DNA of 64,000 nt. It comes from Symsagittifera roscoffensis. Taxonomy: Eukaryota; Xenacoelomorpha; Acoela; Convolutidae. The number at the start of each line of letters is the position of its first letter. Position 1 is the first letter of the stretch. Where the stretch lies: assembly GCF_963678635.1 (NCBI RefSeq), contig NC_087067.1, forward strand, positions 16,747,639-16,811,638. The letters are read 5' to 3'. The position numbers and the translations under genes were made by a program. Shown one piece after another: positions 1 to 11,000 of this stretch. The notes beneath the pieces are model-generated. The model saw nothing but the letters and a program-made list of their open reading frames with translations, was not told the DNA's origin and ran no database searches.

Positions 1-29
1 TTCTTGTTACAAAGTAGGGTCAAGGCATA

Positions 30-165
30 TTTGCAATGTTGTACTGTTAAATGCAAAAAGTGCTTTTAAATTCAACCAAGTCAATTCAAAATGATGAAAG
101 AAATGAAAGAAAAAACAAAGTAACTTAGTCACCTTTCGGGAGCCATACATGTTTCAGATTTACAT
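30..165 (-). pseudogene. MRPS33 3'-end fragment (duplicated last codons plus 3' flank)
   Basis: About 135 bp here resemble 895-1,045, which holds the last dozen codons of MRPS33 and its downstream flank. On the minus strand the copy reads KHVWLPKGD then stop, where the intact gene has KHIWRPKGDKVA then stop. The downstream flank (ttgcaatgttgt.ctgttaaat) and a stretch near 'attcaa.caagtca.ttcaa' are also shared. Similarity stops at about 165, so only the 3' end was copied. The fragment lies inside the first intron of the CYB561-family gene. It is a relic, not a gene. Confidence 0.7.
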
Positions 166-264
166 GAAAAATTGTTAACGGTAAGAAAAAAAACTTTTTT
201 CCGATAACAAGAATCTTGCTCTCGCAGGTGTCATGAACAATTACGAGATAGTATGTACACTTAC

Positions 265-510
265 GAAGTAGAACACTCGGTACAGCACCAACGAGTTACC
301 CATCAGGAACGCGAAAGCTGTCACCATCAGAAATGGGTGCCAGTTGAACTGCTGTGAACTCCCATCCCAGGCAAACCCTCCCAGACTGTGAACAACCCAG
401 TTTAACACTAGAAACACAGCAACAACTCCTAGCGCTTCGGTCACCCCGAAGGTAGCGTACATCATCAGTCTCGTCTTCTGAAGCTGACGAGCCATCGGAG
501 ATGGCTCCAT
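265..510 (-). CDS. CYB561: cytochrome b561-family transmembrane reductase, first coding exon (partial gene)
   Basis: The first 82 codons of a cytochrome b561-type protein. The family are di-haem transmembrane enzymes that pass electrons from ascorbate across vesicle, lysosome or plasma membranes to reduce Fe(III) or monodehydroascorbate. A hydrophobic helix spans about residues 15-40 and another about 57-78. The diagnostic GGFAWDGS..QFNWHPFLMV block lies between them, and His58 of NWHP is a likely haem ligand. The exon ends in phase 0 at a perfect GTAAGT donor (259-264). The remaining helices lie left of the window. A splice-acceptor-like TTTCAG sits 9 nt before the ATG. The gene is last in a head-to-tail run with MRPS33, SSU72 and CCDC83. 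The paralogue (CYB561, CYBRD1 or CYB561A3) cannot be settled from one exon; the GGFAW block recalls CYB561A3. Confidence 0.9.
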
Positions 511-518
511 AACTCACA

Positions 519-524
519 ACTGAA
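519..524 (-). promoter_or_regulatory. 3' splice acceptor 9 nt upstream of the CYB561 ATG (candidate SL trans-splice site)
   Basis: On the minus strand the sequence reads ggaactttcag | ttgtgagtt ATG, leaving a 9 nt leader. The polypyrimidine tract is modest. Either a 5'-UTR cis intron or a spliced-leader acceptor would fit. The same arrangement before all five genes favours the latter. Confidence 0.5.
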
Positions 525-699
525 AGTTCCAATCAACTGATATCTTGATAGGGTATTTAGAACATTCGTATGATATTTAAAAGTACATGCGTAGCTTGTG
601 GCAAAATTCGCATTAACTAATTCTGTCTGGAAAGACGCAGCACCCCCAACCCATTGATTATTTTTGGTTTAAATTGATTGCGGAGGCCTGCGAACAGCA

Positions 700-860
700 T
701 AGATTCCTTTCAACGAATTGAAATTTTCACCAACGTGAATTCCTCCAACGTGGGGAACCGAATTTCCCCAAATGTCACCTTAAATTTTCCTAGTGAGAAC
801 TGAATTTTCTCTACCAGGGTGAACTCAATTTCCCCCAATATGGGTAACTGAAATCGTAGA
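700..860. repeat. short degenerate tandem repeat in the MRPS33-CYB561 gap
   Basis: Four or five imperfect units of about 30 bp share a core like 'aacgtgg(g)aa.tgaatttcccccaa'. They fill the middle of the intergenic space between MRPS33 and CYB561. No AATAAA or ATTAAA is visible on the minus strand between 520 and 997. Confidence 0.45.
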
Positions 861-997
861 ACCAATCATCCAAGCCAGTACTTTCTTTTTGCAACTTGCA
901 ATGTTGTGCTGTTAAATATAAAGAAGCATAACCATAAAGAGTTTTTAGATACAATTTTAAATTCAATCAAGTCAGTTCAATGGATAAAAAAGAAAAA

Positions 998-1312
998 CTA
1001 GGCAACTTTGTCGCCTTTTGGGCGCCATATATGTTTCATTTTGCCTCTTTGTGCCTGCGAGCGTTCGATCTCCTCTTTAAAGTCCAGATGTTCGTCTCTG
1101 TACACCCCCAAAATACGCAAATATCTGGTCAAAAGAGTCATTTCTTTGAACGGGGGATAATATTTGATAAACTTCTTATCCAGCTCGTACGGTTCAAGAA
1201 GAAGACGACTGTTCATCTTCTCAATAGTCTCGTCCTTTACGGATAAAGGAGATGAGTTGTTGAAGATTTTTGCACTTAGACGAGCCATGTTTCGACGATA
1301 AGGAGTCGACAT
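998..1312 (-). CDS. MRPS33: mitochondrial ribosomal protein S33 (mS33)
   Basis: A complete 104-residue single-exon gene for mS33, a metazoan mitoribosomal small-subunit protein. The family signature is the mid-protein block LRILGVYRDEHLDFKEE (human: LRFLGLYRDEHQDFMDE), followed by a basic tail (RSQAQRGKMKHIWRPKGDK). The N-terminus (MARLSAKIFNNSS) matches the human MSRLSARLFGE region. Length agrees with the family (about 106 aa). The start follows a likely splice acceptor by 30 nt. It lies 280 bp downstream of the SSU72 stop and about 480 bp upstream of the CYB561 leader, all on the same strand. Co-transcription is inferred, not shown. Confidence 0.95.
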   Translation of the reverse strand: MSTPYRRNMARLSAKIFNNSSPLSVKDETIEKMNSRLLLEPYELDKKFIKYYPPFKEMTLLTRYLRILGVYRDEHLDFKEEIERSQAQRGKMKHIWRPKGDKVA

Positions 1313-1342
1313 TGTTTAACATTTAGCTTATAGGTAGCTCAA

Positions 1343-1347
1343 CTGAA
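1343..1347 (-). promoter_or_regulatory. 3' splice acceptor 30 nt upstream of the MRPS33 ATG
   Basis: Minus strand: gatgcttttcag | TTGAGCTACC, then ATG 30 nt from the AG. MRPS33 has no coding intron, so an acceptor so close to its start is especially suggestive of a trans-splice site. The gap back to the SSU72 stop is too short to leave much room for both a promoter and a UTR exon. Confidence 0.6.
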
Positions 1348-1622
1348 AAGCATCGTAGAACATCATTATACTTGATTCGTTGAAACACACAAATAAAGGA
1401 TCTTAATTGAGGCTGAACCAAATGAATTTTGAAAAGATCACAGTTTCAGCAGAATAGAAAAGTTATGTTAACTATTATACTAACAAAAATCTGAGCTGAT
1501 AGAAGAGTTTTCATTTATCTCCTAAATAAATAGCTCCAAAATCAATAACATGCTCTGGTAAATTCCACCAAAACAGTGTTTTCGGTCAACACCGTTTTGC
1601 AAACAAATTTCTAAAGGTCACA

Positions 1623-4600
1623 TCACGCAAATAGAATGTCATGAAGAACACTTCGCCTCGACTTCGTTTCAAAAGCCTGTAAAATATTCTCGATATCGCA
1701 ATCCAAATCTTCCGAGGCTTCCATCATAGAGCAGAGATCGCAGATCATAAAAGCTCCAATTGTTGCGTCTTCCTGATAATAAATTTAGAAACATTAAAAT
1801 GAACAAAAATAAAAAAATAAACGTTTACATTTTATCTCCAATTAGACATTTGATGCTGTCACCGAAGAAAATAGCAACTGAAGTAACGAAAAGAAATGTT
1901 CATTGGAAGCATAATGGGAGAATATTGACCCAATAATTGTTTCCTTTGCCATTTCCTTCGACTCAACAAGCATTGTTACATTGGAAATGATAGACTAACA
2001 GTCACAAGCACCAAAAAATGGTTATATACTGTTACAACGAAGTACGGCAGATGTGTAAATAGAATATTTTGCATCAATTAGTACCATTCATTTAATTTAC
2101 AACTATTATTGTAATGTGAACATACATGCATAAGACACATTGCAAGCTAGCGAATAGAAAATAGCGACGGAAATAACAAAATCTATTAAAAAAATTGGGA
2201 AAAACGAAATCAATTTCAGAACAACAGTCAAAAACCACAACGACCAGTAATAAATAAGCTTCTAGTTTTTAGCTAGCGGCGCCTAAGCTCAAAAACAAGT
2301 GGGTAGACCCTCATTAAGCCGAAAACAAAAAATCAATAAGAAATTATTGTCATAAAAAAGTTTTAGAAAATAAGTTTGAAAACTTTGAAATCTTTCAACA
2401 CCAGCTAGCAACGCTTTTCAATGAGAAACCAATAATTTTTTTGCCTTCGAAGCGATACAAAGGAAGGCAGCTCAACCGATTAAGCATAAGCCCAAACCAT
2501 TTAGGCCAAATAAAGAAAAAAAACAAGAAAAATATACGTCAGGGCTATTAATTTTCAAAATTGCATCGTAAATCAAAAACACTTGTACGATGAAAATTGC
2601 TGACAGCACAAGAAGTTCCCCCATGTGGCAACTAAGTCGACAAATCACCAGCAGACAAACTGAAGTCCGACAATTCAAATTTTCCCGAAAAAATTCAATT
2701 TTATACATACTGAAAAAAAACAAGGTCCTGGCGGGACTCGAACGCTCGACCCTAGGTTACGAAGACAACCACGTTATCTCTAGGCCAAGTGGGAAAACAT
2801 AAAAAATAAAAAACATTCTCCCGGTCGGTCCACGAACTGTTTAGGTTTAGTAGGGCTATTAACACGACAAAACGGAGAAACAAATTGCAACCGATGTCAA
2901 TCGTTTGGAAATAATCTTCAGCTCGGATTTAATTTCAGGATTTCTGATGGACTTACACAGATTACTTGGTACGCCGACAGCTCGTAAAAAACATAGCCAA
3001 AAAGCAGTTGCAAATAGGAAACAGAAAAAAAACTGAATAGCGTTTTGATTTTACTTCACTAGCACTATTTAAGTTTTCGAGTTTAGTTTTGCCCTCTCAT
3101 TCCTATAGTCAACAAAAAAAACAAATCCGAAGAAAAAAACAGCCCACAGACAGTTGGAAAAGATTCAATGAAAGCAAGAAAACTGAAAATATGCGGACTT
3201 GTTGTTTTTTTTTGGAAAAAACTTCCAACTTTCGAATTTCTCATTTAAAAATAGATGACCTTAAAACTTTAAGTTTTTTAAACAATTTAAAAATGACATT
3301 TTTTGATGAAGCTAACCCAAATTGAGACAACTGGATCAATAGCTAAAACTTTTGCTTCATGAGAAATCTGATAATTATATTCCATTTTTTAAATTAGAAG
3401 TCGATCACGTTTTCGTGACCTTTACACACATTTGCTGTTCGATATTCGAATTTTCCTTCCTTAACAAACGCAAATGACAAAGGCGTAACAAAGGAAATGA
3501 ACTGAATTTGAAAAGAAATCAAGTCAAAAGGCGAAAAAAAATGGAGTGAACAAATTTGAAGACCTTACCTGAAAAAAAATCATCGCATCCTATAACAGTG
3601 CTGATTTAATTATCCAGATGAAACCAAAAAATTGTAACTTTGAACGCGTTTTTCTCAAATTGAGATAAGATTATACAAAAACTGAAGAGAACAAAAGTTG
3701 TTTAAAACTTAACCAAAATTATCATGGTTTAATTTTTTGCGAATTCAGAACTAAAACTTTATCCCAAACATGGGTCATTTTGCCTCTTTTTTTAATAAAC
3801 CAGGAGTTACTACGCTAAAACTACCAAACTAATCGCTGAAACATTTATATCAAAAGAAGCCCCTTAGAATGCCCAACAAAGTTCTAGAAATCGAAACTTC
3901 CAAACATTTGCTTAAAACTTTGAAAATTTGTTTTTAAGCAAAGATTTTGATTTTTAATATGTTCCATTCTGCAAGACTTAGCAAAAATTTTTGGTTGAGA
4001 ATTTCGAAAAAAATGTGGACCATATTAACTCTGGTGAAATTCTTAGCAACTTTTGTTCTCTTCGCTTTTTGTCTAATCTTAACACATTTTGAGAAAAATT
4101 AGGAGTTTCCAATGTTGTTCACTTTGTCCGGTTAATTCAAAGCAGCACTGTATAAGAGTCTGAATCACGTTCATCGAGTCTTACAAACAAAAAAATATAT
4201 ATTTTGGATTCTGTCTTTAAAAACTACTGTTGTCGGAAGATTGTGCTACTTTGCTTGGCCAGGAGCCGGCATTTTTAGTTTGAGTATATGCGATTTGTTT
4301 TTAAATATTATTTACCTGATTATCACTGATATCAATATTGATAACGTGGCACGGCAGTGCCTTATACTCCGTCTGTTCTCTTCTTAGCAGTTCCAATACG
4401 ACCTCGTCAAAAATTCTCTCCTCGCACGTTATGACCAAATCAAAGTGTTCGTAACATCTTTGAAACTGTTCTGGTTTAGGTTTAATTCTTCTGTTGCGGT
4501 CAAGCATGTGTAATATTCCGTTTTGTGTGTACAGATGGGGATCTCGACTGAATAAATCTTTGTACATTTCGTCGTAGGTAGTCGAGAAATCATAAATATT

Positions 4601-4759
4601 GGGCTTGTCTGAGCTGGGTCCCGGTAACTTTACTGTTGTTCCAATTCCAAAAGATTTGACTATGAAGCCTTTTTTGCTCAGAAAAGAATGCGCTTCCATA
4701 CTTCTGTTCTGATTACTAGAGCAAACAATTGCGATATTCAGTCTCTTACTTGACGGCAT
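1623..4759 (-). CDS. SSU72: RNA polymerase II CTD Ser5/Ser7 phosphatase SSU72
   Basis: Two exons, 4,316-4,759 and 1,623-1,772, joined in phase 0 (donor GTAAAT, acceptor TTATCAG), giving 197 aa (human SSU72 has 194). SSU72 dephosphorylates the RNA polymerase II C-terminal domain and works in the cleavage/polyadenylation complex in the nucleus. The catalytic CX5R P-loop is CSSNQNRS at about residues 13-20, after the N-terminal beta strand LNIAIV. Further family blocks are KSFGIGTTVKLPGPS, IYDFSTTYDEMYKDL, HMLDRNRRIKPKPE, FDLVITCEERIFDEV and HVINIDI. Exon 2 carries the C-terminal IGAFMICDLC helix and the terminal R-S-V-L-H. All key residues look intact. An acceptor lies 18 nt before the ATG, and the CCDC83 stop lies 307 bp upstream of that acceptor. 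Confidence 0.97.
2587..2805 (-). repeat. tRNA-derived SINE, family 3, in the SSU72 intron
   Basis: On the minus strand, 2,797-2,723 folds like a tRNA-related head: A box TGGCCTAGAGA, B box CGTTCGAGTCCC. The body extends to about 2,587. The copy at 56,835-57,055 shares the head (TTCCCACTTGGC) and the body. It lies antisense to nothing coding and runs in the same direction as SSU72. Confidence 0.65.
3136..4183 (+). repeat. MITE A copy, interrupted by a Tc1/mariner-type MITE
   Basis: The left end (acagacagttggaaaag, 3,142 onward) and body match the other MITE A copies in this window. The family's right end, (tat)ataagagtct...cgttcatcgagtctta, resumes only after about 4,150. The 560 bp between is a separate foldback element (see 3,595-4,153), so this copy was split by a later insertion at its TATATAA motif. 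Confidence 0.7.
3595..4153. mobile_element. Tc1/mariner-type MITE with long inverted repeats
   Basis: The ends are CAGTGCTGATTTAATTATCC on the left and the inverse of CAGTGCTGCTTTGAATTAACC on the right. The arms pair for about 130 bp, both containing ...agaagagaacaaaagttg. Flanking TA dinucleotides fit Tc1/mariner target duplications. There is no ORF, so it is non-autonomous. A partial relative with the same right end lies at 58,240-58,377. Confidence 0.75.
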
Positions 4760-4777
4760 GTTTTCTGTCCAAGTCTT

Positions 4778-4790
4778 CTGAAAAGGAGTG
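4778..4790 (-). promoter_or_regulatory. 3' splice acceptor 18 nt upstream of the SSU72 ATG
   Basis: Minus strand: actccttttcag | AAGACTTGG...ATG. It has a good polypyrimidine tract and leaves an 18 nt leader. The gap to the upstream CCDC83 stop is 307 bp. Confidence 0.6.
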
Positions 4791-4981
4791 TTTCAATCGT
4801 TTTTTTAAGTTATAATCAAGTATTTTTAATGCTTTCAAAAAACGATCAGATATAATACGAGACCTTGAGATTTAATTCCTCTAACAGCATTTGCTAGCTA
4901 TCAATTCAATTAGACTATATTTGTTCAAATATATTTTAAGCATAATTACATATTTACACAAAATTAGACAAATATATACAT

Positions 4982-4987
4982 TTTATT
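4982..4987 (-). terminator. AATAAA poly(A) signal of CCDC83
   Basis: AATAAA on the minus strand about 97 nt beyond the CCDC83 stop codon and about 200 nt before the SSU72 acceptor. In trans-spliced operons an internal poly(A) signal followed by an acceptor is the normal arrangement. Confidence 0.5.
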
Positions 4988-5083
4988 CAGTTTCTTTTAA
5001 ATTGACATGAAAATGATGCAGGCTTGAATTGAAATAATTAAATGTTCATAATGAAGAAGACGATATTATATTTTGTCAAAATT

Positions 5084-8000
5084 TCATCCATTTGTCGACT
5101 CGATTTTTTGCCGTGAACGACTGTTAGATTCCGCGTTAGCAAAGCTTGGCCGATTACTCGCCTCCGACATCATAGTAGTATCTTGCATCTGTGCTTTACT
5201 TGCTGTACTTGAAGTTAACACATTGGTAGTACTCATAACATTTTCCCTTTCTAACATTGCAGTACTTTTCCCGATTGAATTCTGACTCATCGTGTTTTTC
5301 ATGGACAGAAATGACTCATCCTGGATAGTGTTTAGCATTTTGTGTGTGACAGGCCAGTCATCTGGGTTGTACACCTGCAGTTCCAATTCCTCTTGGGTGG
5401 GGGGAGTTGGCGCTCGGATAGGAATTTGGGTGCCTACAATTTGCAGCATCTTCAGTTCCAGCGGACCCAGCTTCAAATAGTCCTGAATTAAGAGTAAAAG
5501 GTTACCCAAACTACAACAGCATCTCAAAATCAATTCACACTCCCGTTACCTGAAATCCTCTTCGAAAAATGTCTCGCCAAGTAAATAACTAAGCAAACTA
5601 ATGATGCAAAAATACACGCTCAGTGTAGAACTTCTGAAAGTAAATTTAGATAATATTACTTAAGGGGTCCGATTATCAAGTAGCGTCCTTTACAGAAAGA
5701 CCAAAACTACTCTTTCAGAAAATCTTATCAATCAGAAAAAAATCAGGTCTGTGATGAGGGGTGCGGATCAAAATATTGAAAAGAAAAAAACAGTGAGCGT
5801 ACATCTTTGGAATCGTCTTCAAGATTTAAGTGGTTATCAACCAAGTTGTTCGCCAGACCTTCTCCTGCGTTTAAGCCCAGATCCTCATCTATGTCACTTC
5901 CTAGAATAAAAATTATTCTATTCAAATTAACTATTTGGCAGCTAAAAGACACGTATAAAGATATTTACCTTTTAGTGCGTAATGTGGCATTCCGAAACAT
6001 AGCCAACAGAGACAAGTTGGGAAAGAAACAATTAACGCAAAGAAGAAAAAAAGATTGACTTTTCTTTGAAAAAATCTCTTTGAACTTCAAACTACAAAAA
6101 ATACATGGCCTTAAACTCTTTGGGTGATTTGTTACAATAGGACGAAATTGTGAGAACTAGAGTAACGCATGTGTTGAATTTGCGAACTATCGCGCATAAT
6201 AAGGTCATTTCAGCTTCAATTCATTGTTTGATGCTACTAAGATAGTTTTTGTAAATACATAACTGTGCCAGATGAAATGTTATTCAAAATTCAAATTTTA
6301 CACTTCTTTTTTCAAAAGACTTGGCAAATAAATTGAAAATACTGTTTGAAGTATAAAAAAGAGTTATTTAACTTGAATCTGCCACCTATTGAAAAAATAT
6401 ATCATAGCTCCTTGAATTGTATGAGCAATATATTATTCGCAGTTTTTAGATAAAATTAATCCAACTTGAAAAAACTGGATTATTAGGAAAGTTTTTATTC
6501 CGCTGCAAAATCTTGATACTAAATTCCACTTTCGAATCTAGAAATCGATCACATTTTTTGCGCCATTTCAGCTTTCCTTATTGGAGAGTGCATTTTGTCT
6601 AAGCATGAATGCACTTTTTTGTTATTAGAAAATTTTAAGACTTAAAAAAACAATCACGACCTATATAAGAGGCTGAACTACGTTCATCGACTCTTAAAAA
6701 GGCTTTAGACGCCTATATGTGGCCTCTAGACGAAAATAAATCAATCCTTCAAGCAGTTTGACAGGCTATTTATTTTGATAAACTTTTAGGCTCAATCAGA
6801 CTGATCAACCATTTGAAATAACGACTCACTTGTGTCATCTAAATCAATGCCTTCATCATCATCTTCAATGTACATCTCCAGGTCATCGTCATCTTCCTCC
6901 CCAATTACTCCAAAAACTCTCTCCTCTATCGCTTTCAAAGTGGCACTCTTCTGTCGTCCATTGTACTGGTGGGTGGGCCTGCCTCCCACTCCTCTTCCAG
7001 CCCCAACAGCACCCGATGAGCTAACTGTGTCTGGTAAAGAGTGGGATGGCGCCATTGACGAGTAGCCGGAAGTGCGGTCATCTTCAACGGAGCCGTCGCC
7101 TAATAAAGTGACAACCCATCAAATAAGTTATTACGAAAATGTCACACTTTAATATTTTCAATATATCCAGATATGCCTTACACCATAGAAGCAATATTGC
7201 AAACTTTTCATTTAGCACATTGAAAAATTCCATTCAAAAAATATCTTAAAAAGCGGCAAGGCAAGAATCAAATCATTCTGAATGCCAAGCAACGCCATAT
7301 CGAGACTATCGCTACAGAAAAAGTATTGTTTGGAAATGTCCCACACTTTTTAACAAGGAACATACATCGAACATACAAAAGAAGGGTCATACAAAAGACC
7401 AAACGTCAACACAGGCGCAGCTGCGCTTCGCAAACACTTGCAAGAACGCGACGAAAAAGCAGCTCTATCAAGTGAAGTAAGAAAAAGTCGAAATAAGCCT
7501 CGAATTATCAAAAACTGGGCTACGAGTCGGATCCGACTCTACTACCTAGCAAATTTGGGTCTCACGCACTAACTACGGATGCTTAAAATCCCGAAAAACT
7601 AGCCACCAATAACGCAGCTAACTATGCTAATAAATTGCCAATTCGATGCAGCAAAAGTAGCGTCAAATAGAAAAAGACCCAATTTAGCACGTGATAAATT
7701 GGAAAGCATGAAGCCAAATTATGCATCCAAAAAAAATTGAGTTCAAAAATTTCTGAAATCGAGCTTTATATCATTGTACTGCTATTTCAAACAAATAACT
7801 TTTTTCGGTTCATTTGATCAATTTATAATGCATCAGCTGTGTTAACTTTTTACTAATCAAATGTCAAAGCACATATGATATTATACTGCTACCGCAGCCA
7901 ACTCATTAAAACGTGCCACCAAAAGAAGCACTTTTATTTGCGACTTAGAATGAAAAAAAAAAGAAATACACTTCGTACTAATACAATTGCTTCACAAGTG

Positions 8001-11000
8001 TAAAAATGAACTTTAAAACACGTAACCATGGGTTCCGATAAGATTATAAACTTTTGACGTGCAATTTCGGTGAACATTAGTTTCGGTGGAGTTACATCTG
8101 GGAAAGAAGTCTAGTACCCGGTTGCAACACCCTTGATTAGAGCAAGGGTAATAACAAACAAAAAATGAAAACTTTTATTCAAAAAATTCTTCATTTCTGC
8201 ACAATTATTTTTGGAATTTTTACTATACAAGCAAAAAAAAAACTTAGCACAATTTAACATAGACTATTTCGCGTCAAAGAACAAAAGTCTATAAAATTTC
8301 TTATGTGACTCACGCCAATTATGAGTCAATAATTGCTAAATGACGCAAGCTGATTATGACGCAGTAACAGTTAATTTGAAAAAAAAACCAACTAACACGC
8401 CTCAAATTCTAGAGCGGACGCATTTTAACTAGTATACGAAAAAGTTCATTAAAAATATCCCAGGTTCGAACCTCTTATTTTGTTGCGGGTCTCCTTCCCT
8501 ACATCTACGCTACAGATCCATGATATCTTGAAGCTTAAAGTGCTATTTGTAATAGAATAGTCTGTGTTAATAACCTTAGCATTGGCTGTTTTTTAATAGC
8601 TGGTTATTGATCAAACTGAACACTTTAAAAATGAACACTATGTGCGACTTAGGTTGGAAAAAAGAGATTTCATATCGCACACAAGCTTTGCTAGTGTAAA
8701 AACATTTAATTGTCAAGGGAACGCTAAAAGAACCTTCAAAAACCTCGTTTCCAGTCTAGTAAACTTCACATAAGTTTTTCTCGACACTAGGACAACTTTT
8801 TTAAAAAATTAAATGTTGGAATCGTGACTGAAAGAACTATTTTGACATATCACTCGACTCATTGCAATGATTGTGTTACCTGAATTTGAGTAAAAAACCA
8901 AAAAAAAAAGTTAACCCACGTGAAGACGAAGTTCCTCCCCATTTTCTATGGTCGGAACAAGAACTTAAAGTTTAAAATGTATCAAATTGAAACAATAAAC
9001 ATAGCAAACTAAGCCGACAAAAAAATGAGACGAAAAACATTATACGAAAAATGAAAGACCAAAACACACTCGATTTCCTACACATTTTAGAAGAAAGCCT
9101 AGTTGCCGATTAGTAACGAATTTAAAAAACGAGCTTGTATTTTAGCACAGGAATTTGCTTATGTCAGCAACCTTATTGATAATAATAACAGATTTAAATC
9201 ACCTTTTTCAACCAACATGGTTTCCCTTTGCACCTGGGGTTTATTTGTTAATGCAAGTGATCCATAAGATATTTCAGAATGACCCATAACTTGTGACTCG
9301 GGCGGAAGTTTCTGATTGGCCAATTGAGGCGCGAATGGACTTGGTCGGAGCAGCGGGTGATGTGTGATCAAATCTCTCTCAATTATTCCCATTTTTTCTT
9401 CAATCGCATTGTTTGCAAATACTGTATCGGTGTCGAACTGGGTCAAAAAGAATTTCCTGAAACGAGAAAGTTTGGACTTATATATTGTAAGCAAAGTTCA
9501 AATTCAACTCCAATCATTATCAAACCATAAATTCTACGCTACACACTTTGTAGTTCTAGAAATGAAACAAATTAAAGAAGTCAGAAGTCTAATACATGCT
9601 AAGTTTGAATTAAACTAAATTCTCAAAGTTCTTGAGATATTTGAAATACTTAGACACGTGTAACTTGCTAGATTACAGAGACTCACAGACATCTTCAAAA
9701 CTTGGCAACACATATCAGCAGTTTAAAAGACAAGTTCTTCATTTGCTTTAAACAAATATAAAATCATTTGACACTGAAATGTTTACTGACTTCGAAACAT
9801 CTATTATTAAACAATTTGACATGCAGTTCAAGCGTAGACTTCGATATCGATTTAAGCGCTAAATCAACATATTATGAACCAACCAAAAACACATGCTAAA
9901 CTCAATTCACGCTCTCCTCACGCAAACATACGGATCATGACTTGGCCCAGGTTGGATTCGATCCGCTGATATCGGCCCCGGAGTCCACTCACGATACAGC
10001 GAAAATGGGAATGCGATTTTCCCTCTTTCGTCAACACCATGTAGCAATAGGCTATGTTTTTTACAGTCTATTTTAGTCGGTTTGATCCTGCGATGATACA
10101 AAAAAGCGATTCAGTGCTTCAACGGAAGAGACAAAGATACAACTAACCATTTAGAAATAACCAAAATAAACAGAAAATAATTAAGATCAATTAGAATGAG
10201 AAATCTATTATGTAACTCAGTTTCAACAGATCTATCAATTCGCCTACATTTTTTCAATGGAGCTGAAGGGACGAGACGTTATCCAATCCAAATTGCTACA
10301 TCAAAAAAGAACACATTAACTGAAACTGACCAGTTACAAAATTATCCAGCAATTCAAAATTATTTTCCACAAATAAGTCCCAAAACTATTCTCAAAATAG
10401 ACTGCTTAAAACTTGTCTTCAAAGTTGTAGTGTTATCCTAGCATTGTCTAGGTGTTTATGACTGATTTGAAATATAATCGTAAAAAATGTCCATCGCTTC
10501 GAGCTGTGTATTGGTACCTGGATATGTTAAGGTCCTCCAACCGACAGTCGAACAGCTTCGCCATGAGTGCGAGGTTGCCCTGTTCCAGTGAATTTACTTC
10601 CTCTTCCAGTCTCTCAACCTAAAAACAACCCTCCGTTTACATTTTCAATTTCACCAATTCTGGAGCCACAACAAAAAATTATGGCTCAGGGCTAGGATTT
10701 ACAAAAGATTTCAGGCACCTTTGATAAAAACCATAAAAAAGCTCCAAAATCATGGTCTTCAGGAACATACTGAACACTGAAGAATATGCTCTCACATTCG
10801 CATTATAACAGTGTAATTTCAAAAGTAGTACCTCCTGTTTGTATCGGACTGCTTCCTGTTTGAGCCATGAATGGTCCGTGATTTCCCTTCGCTCTTTCTT
10901 GTCCATCTTGGCCATGGCCTTACTCGCAGCTCCATCTTTCACATTTTCTACTGTCTTGTCCGTGTAAGAGCCCACTGCTCGCTTATTCTTCGCAAGATCT

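Larger units (their letters stand above)
7100..9202. repeat. composite repeat block filling CCDC83 intron 7
   Basis: Modules in order: tRNA-SINE family 1 (7,405-7,720); an AT-rich module ending 'aatgcatcagctgtgttaac' (7,740-7,915); a 'gcttcacaagtgtaaaaatgaac' hairpin module (7,925-8,010); a module with the hairpin cccttg-attagag-caaggg (8,028-8,220); a 'cacgccaattatga' module (8,260-8,440); tRNA-SINE family 2 (8,460-8,640). Much the same set recurs at 50,125-51,495. No coding signal was seen; 8,640-9,202 is low-complexity AT-rich DNA. Confidence 0.7.

Noticed and set aside
6792-6829. CCDC83 exon 8 running on to its stop (SESLFQMVDQSD)
   Set aside because: A perfect GTGAGT donor at 6,824-6,829 leads in phase into exon 9 and the conserved C-terminal block. 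The read-through form could be a minor isoform but needs no separate gene.
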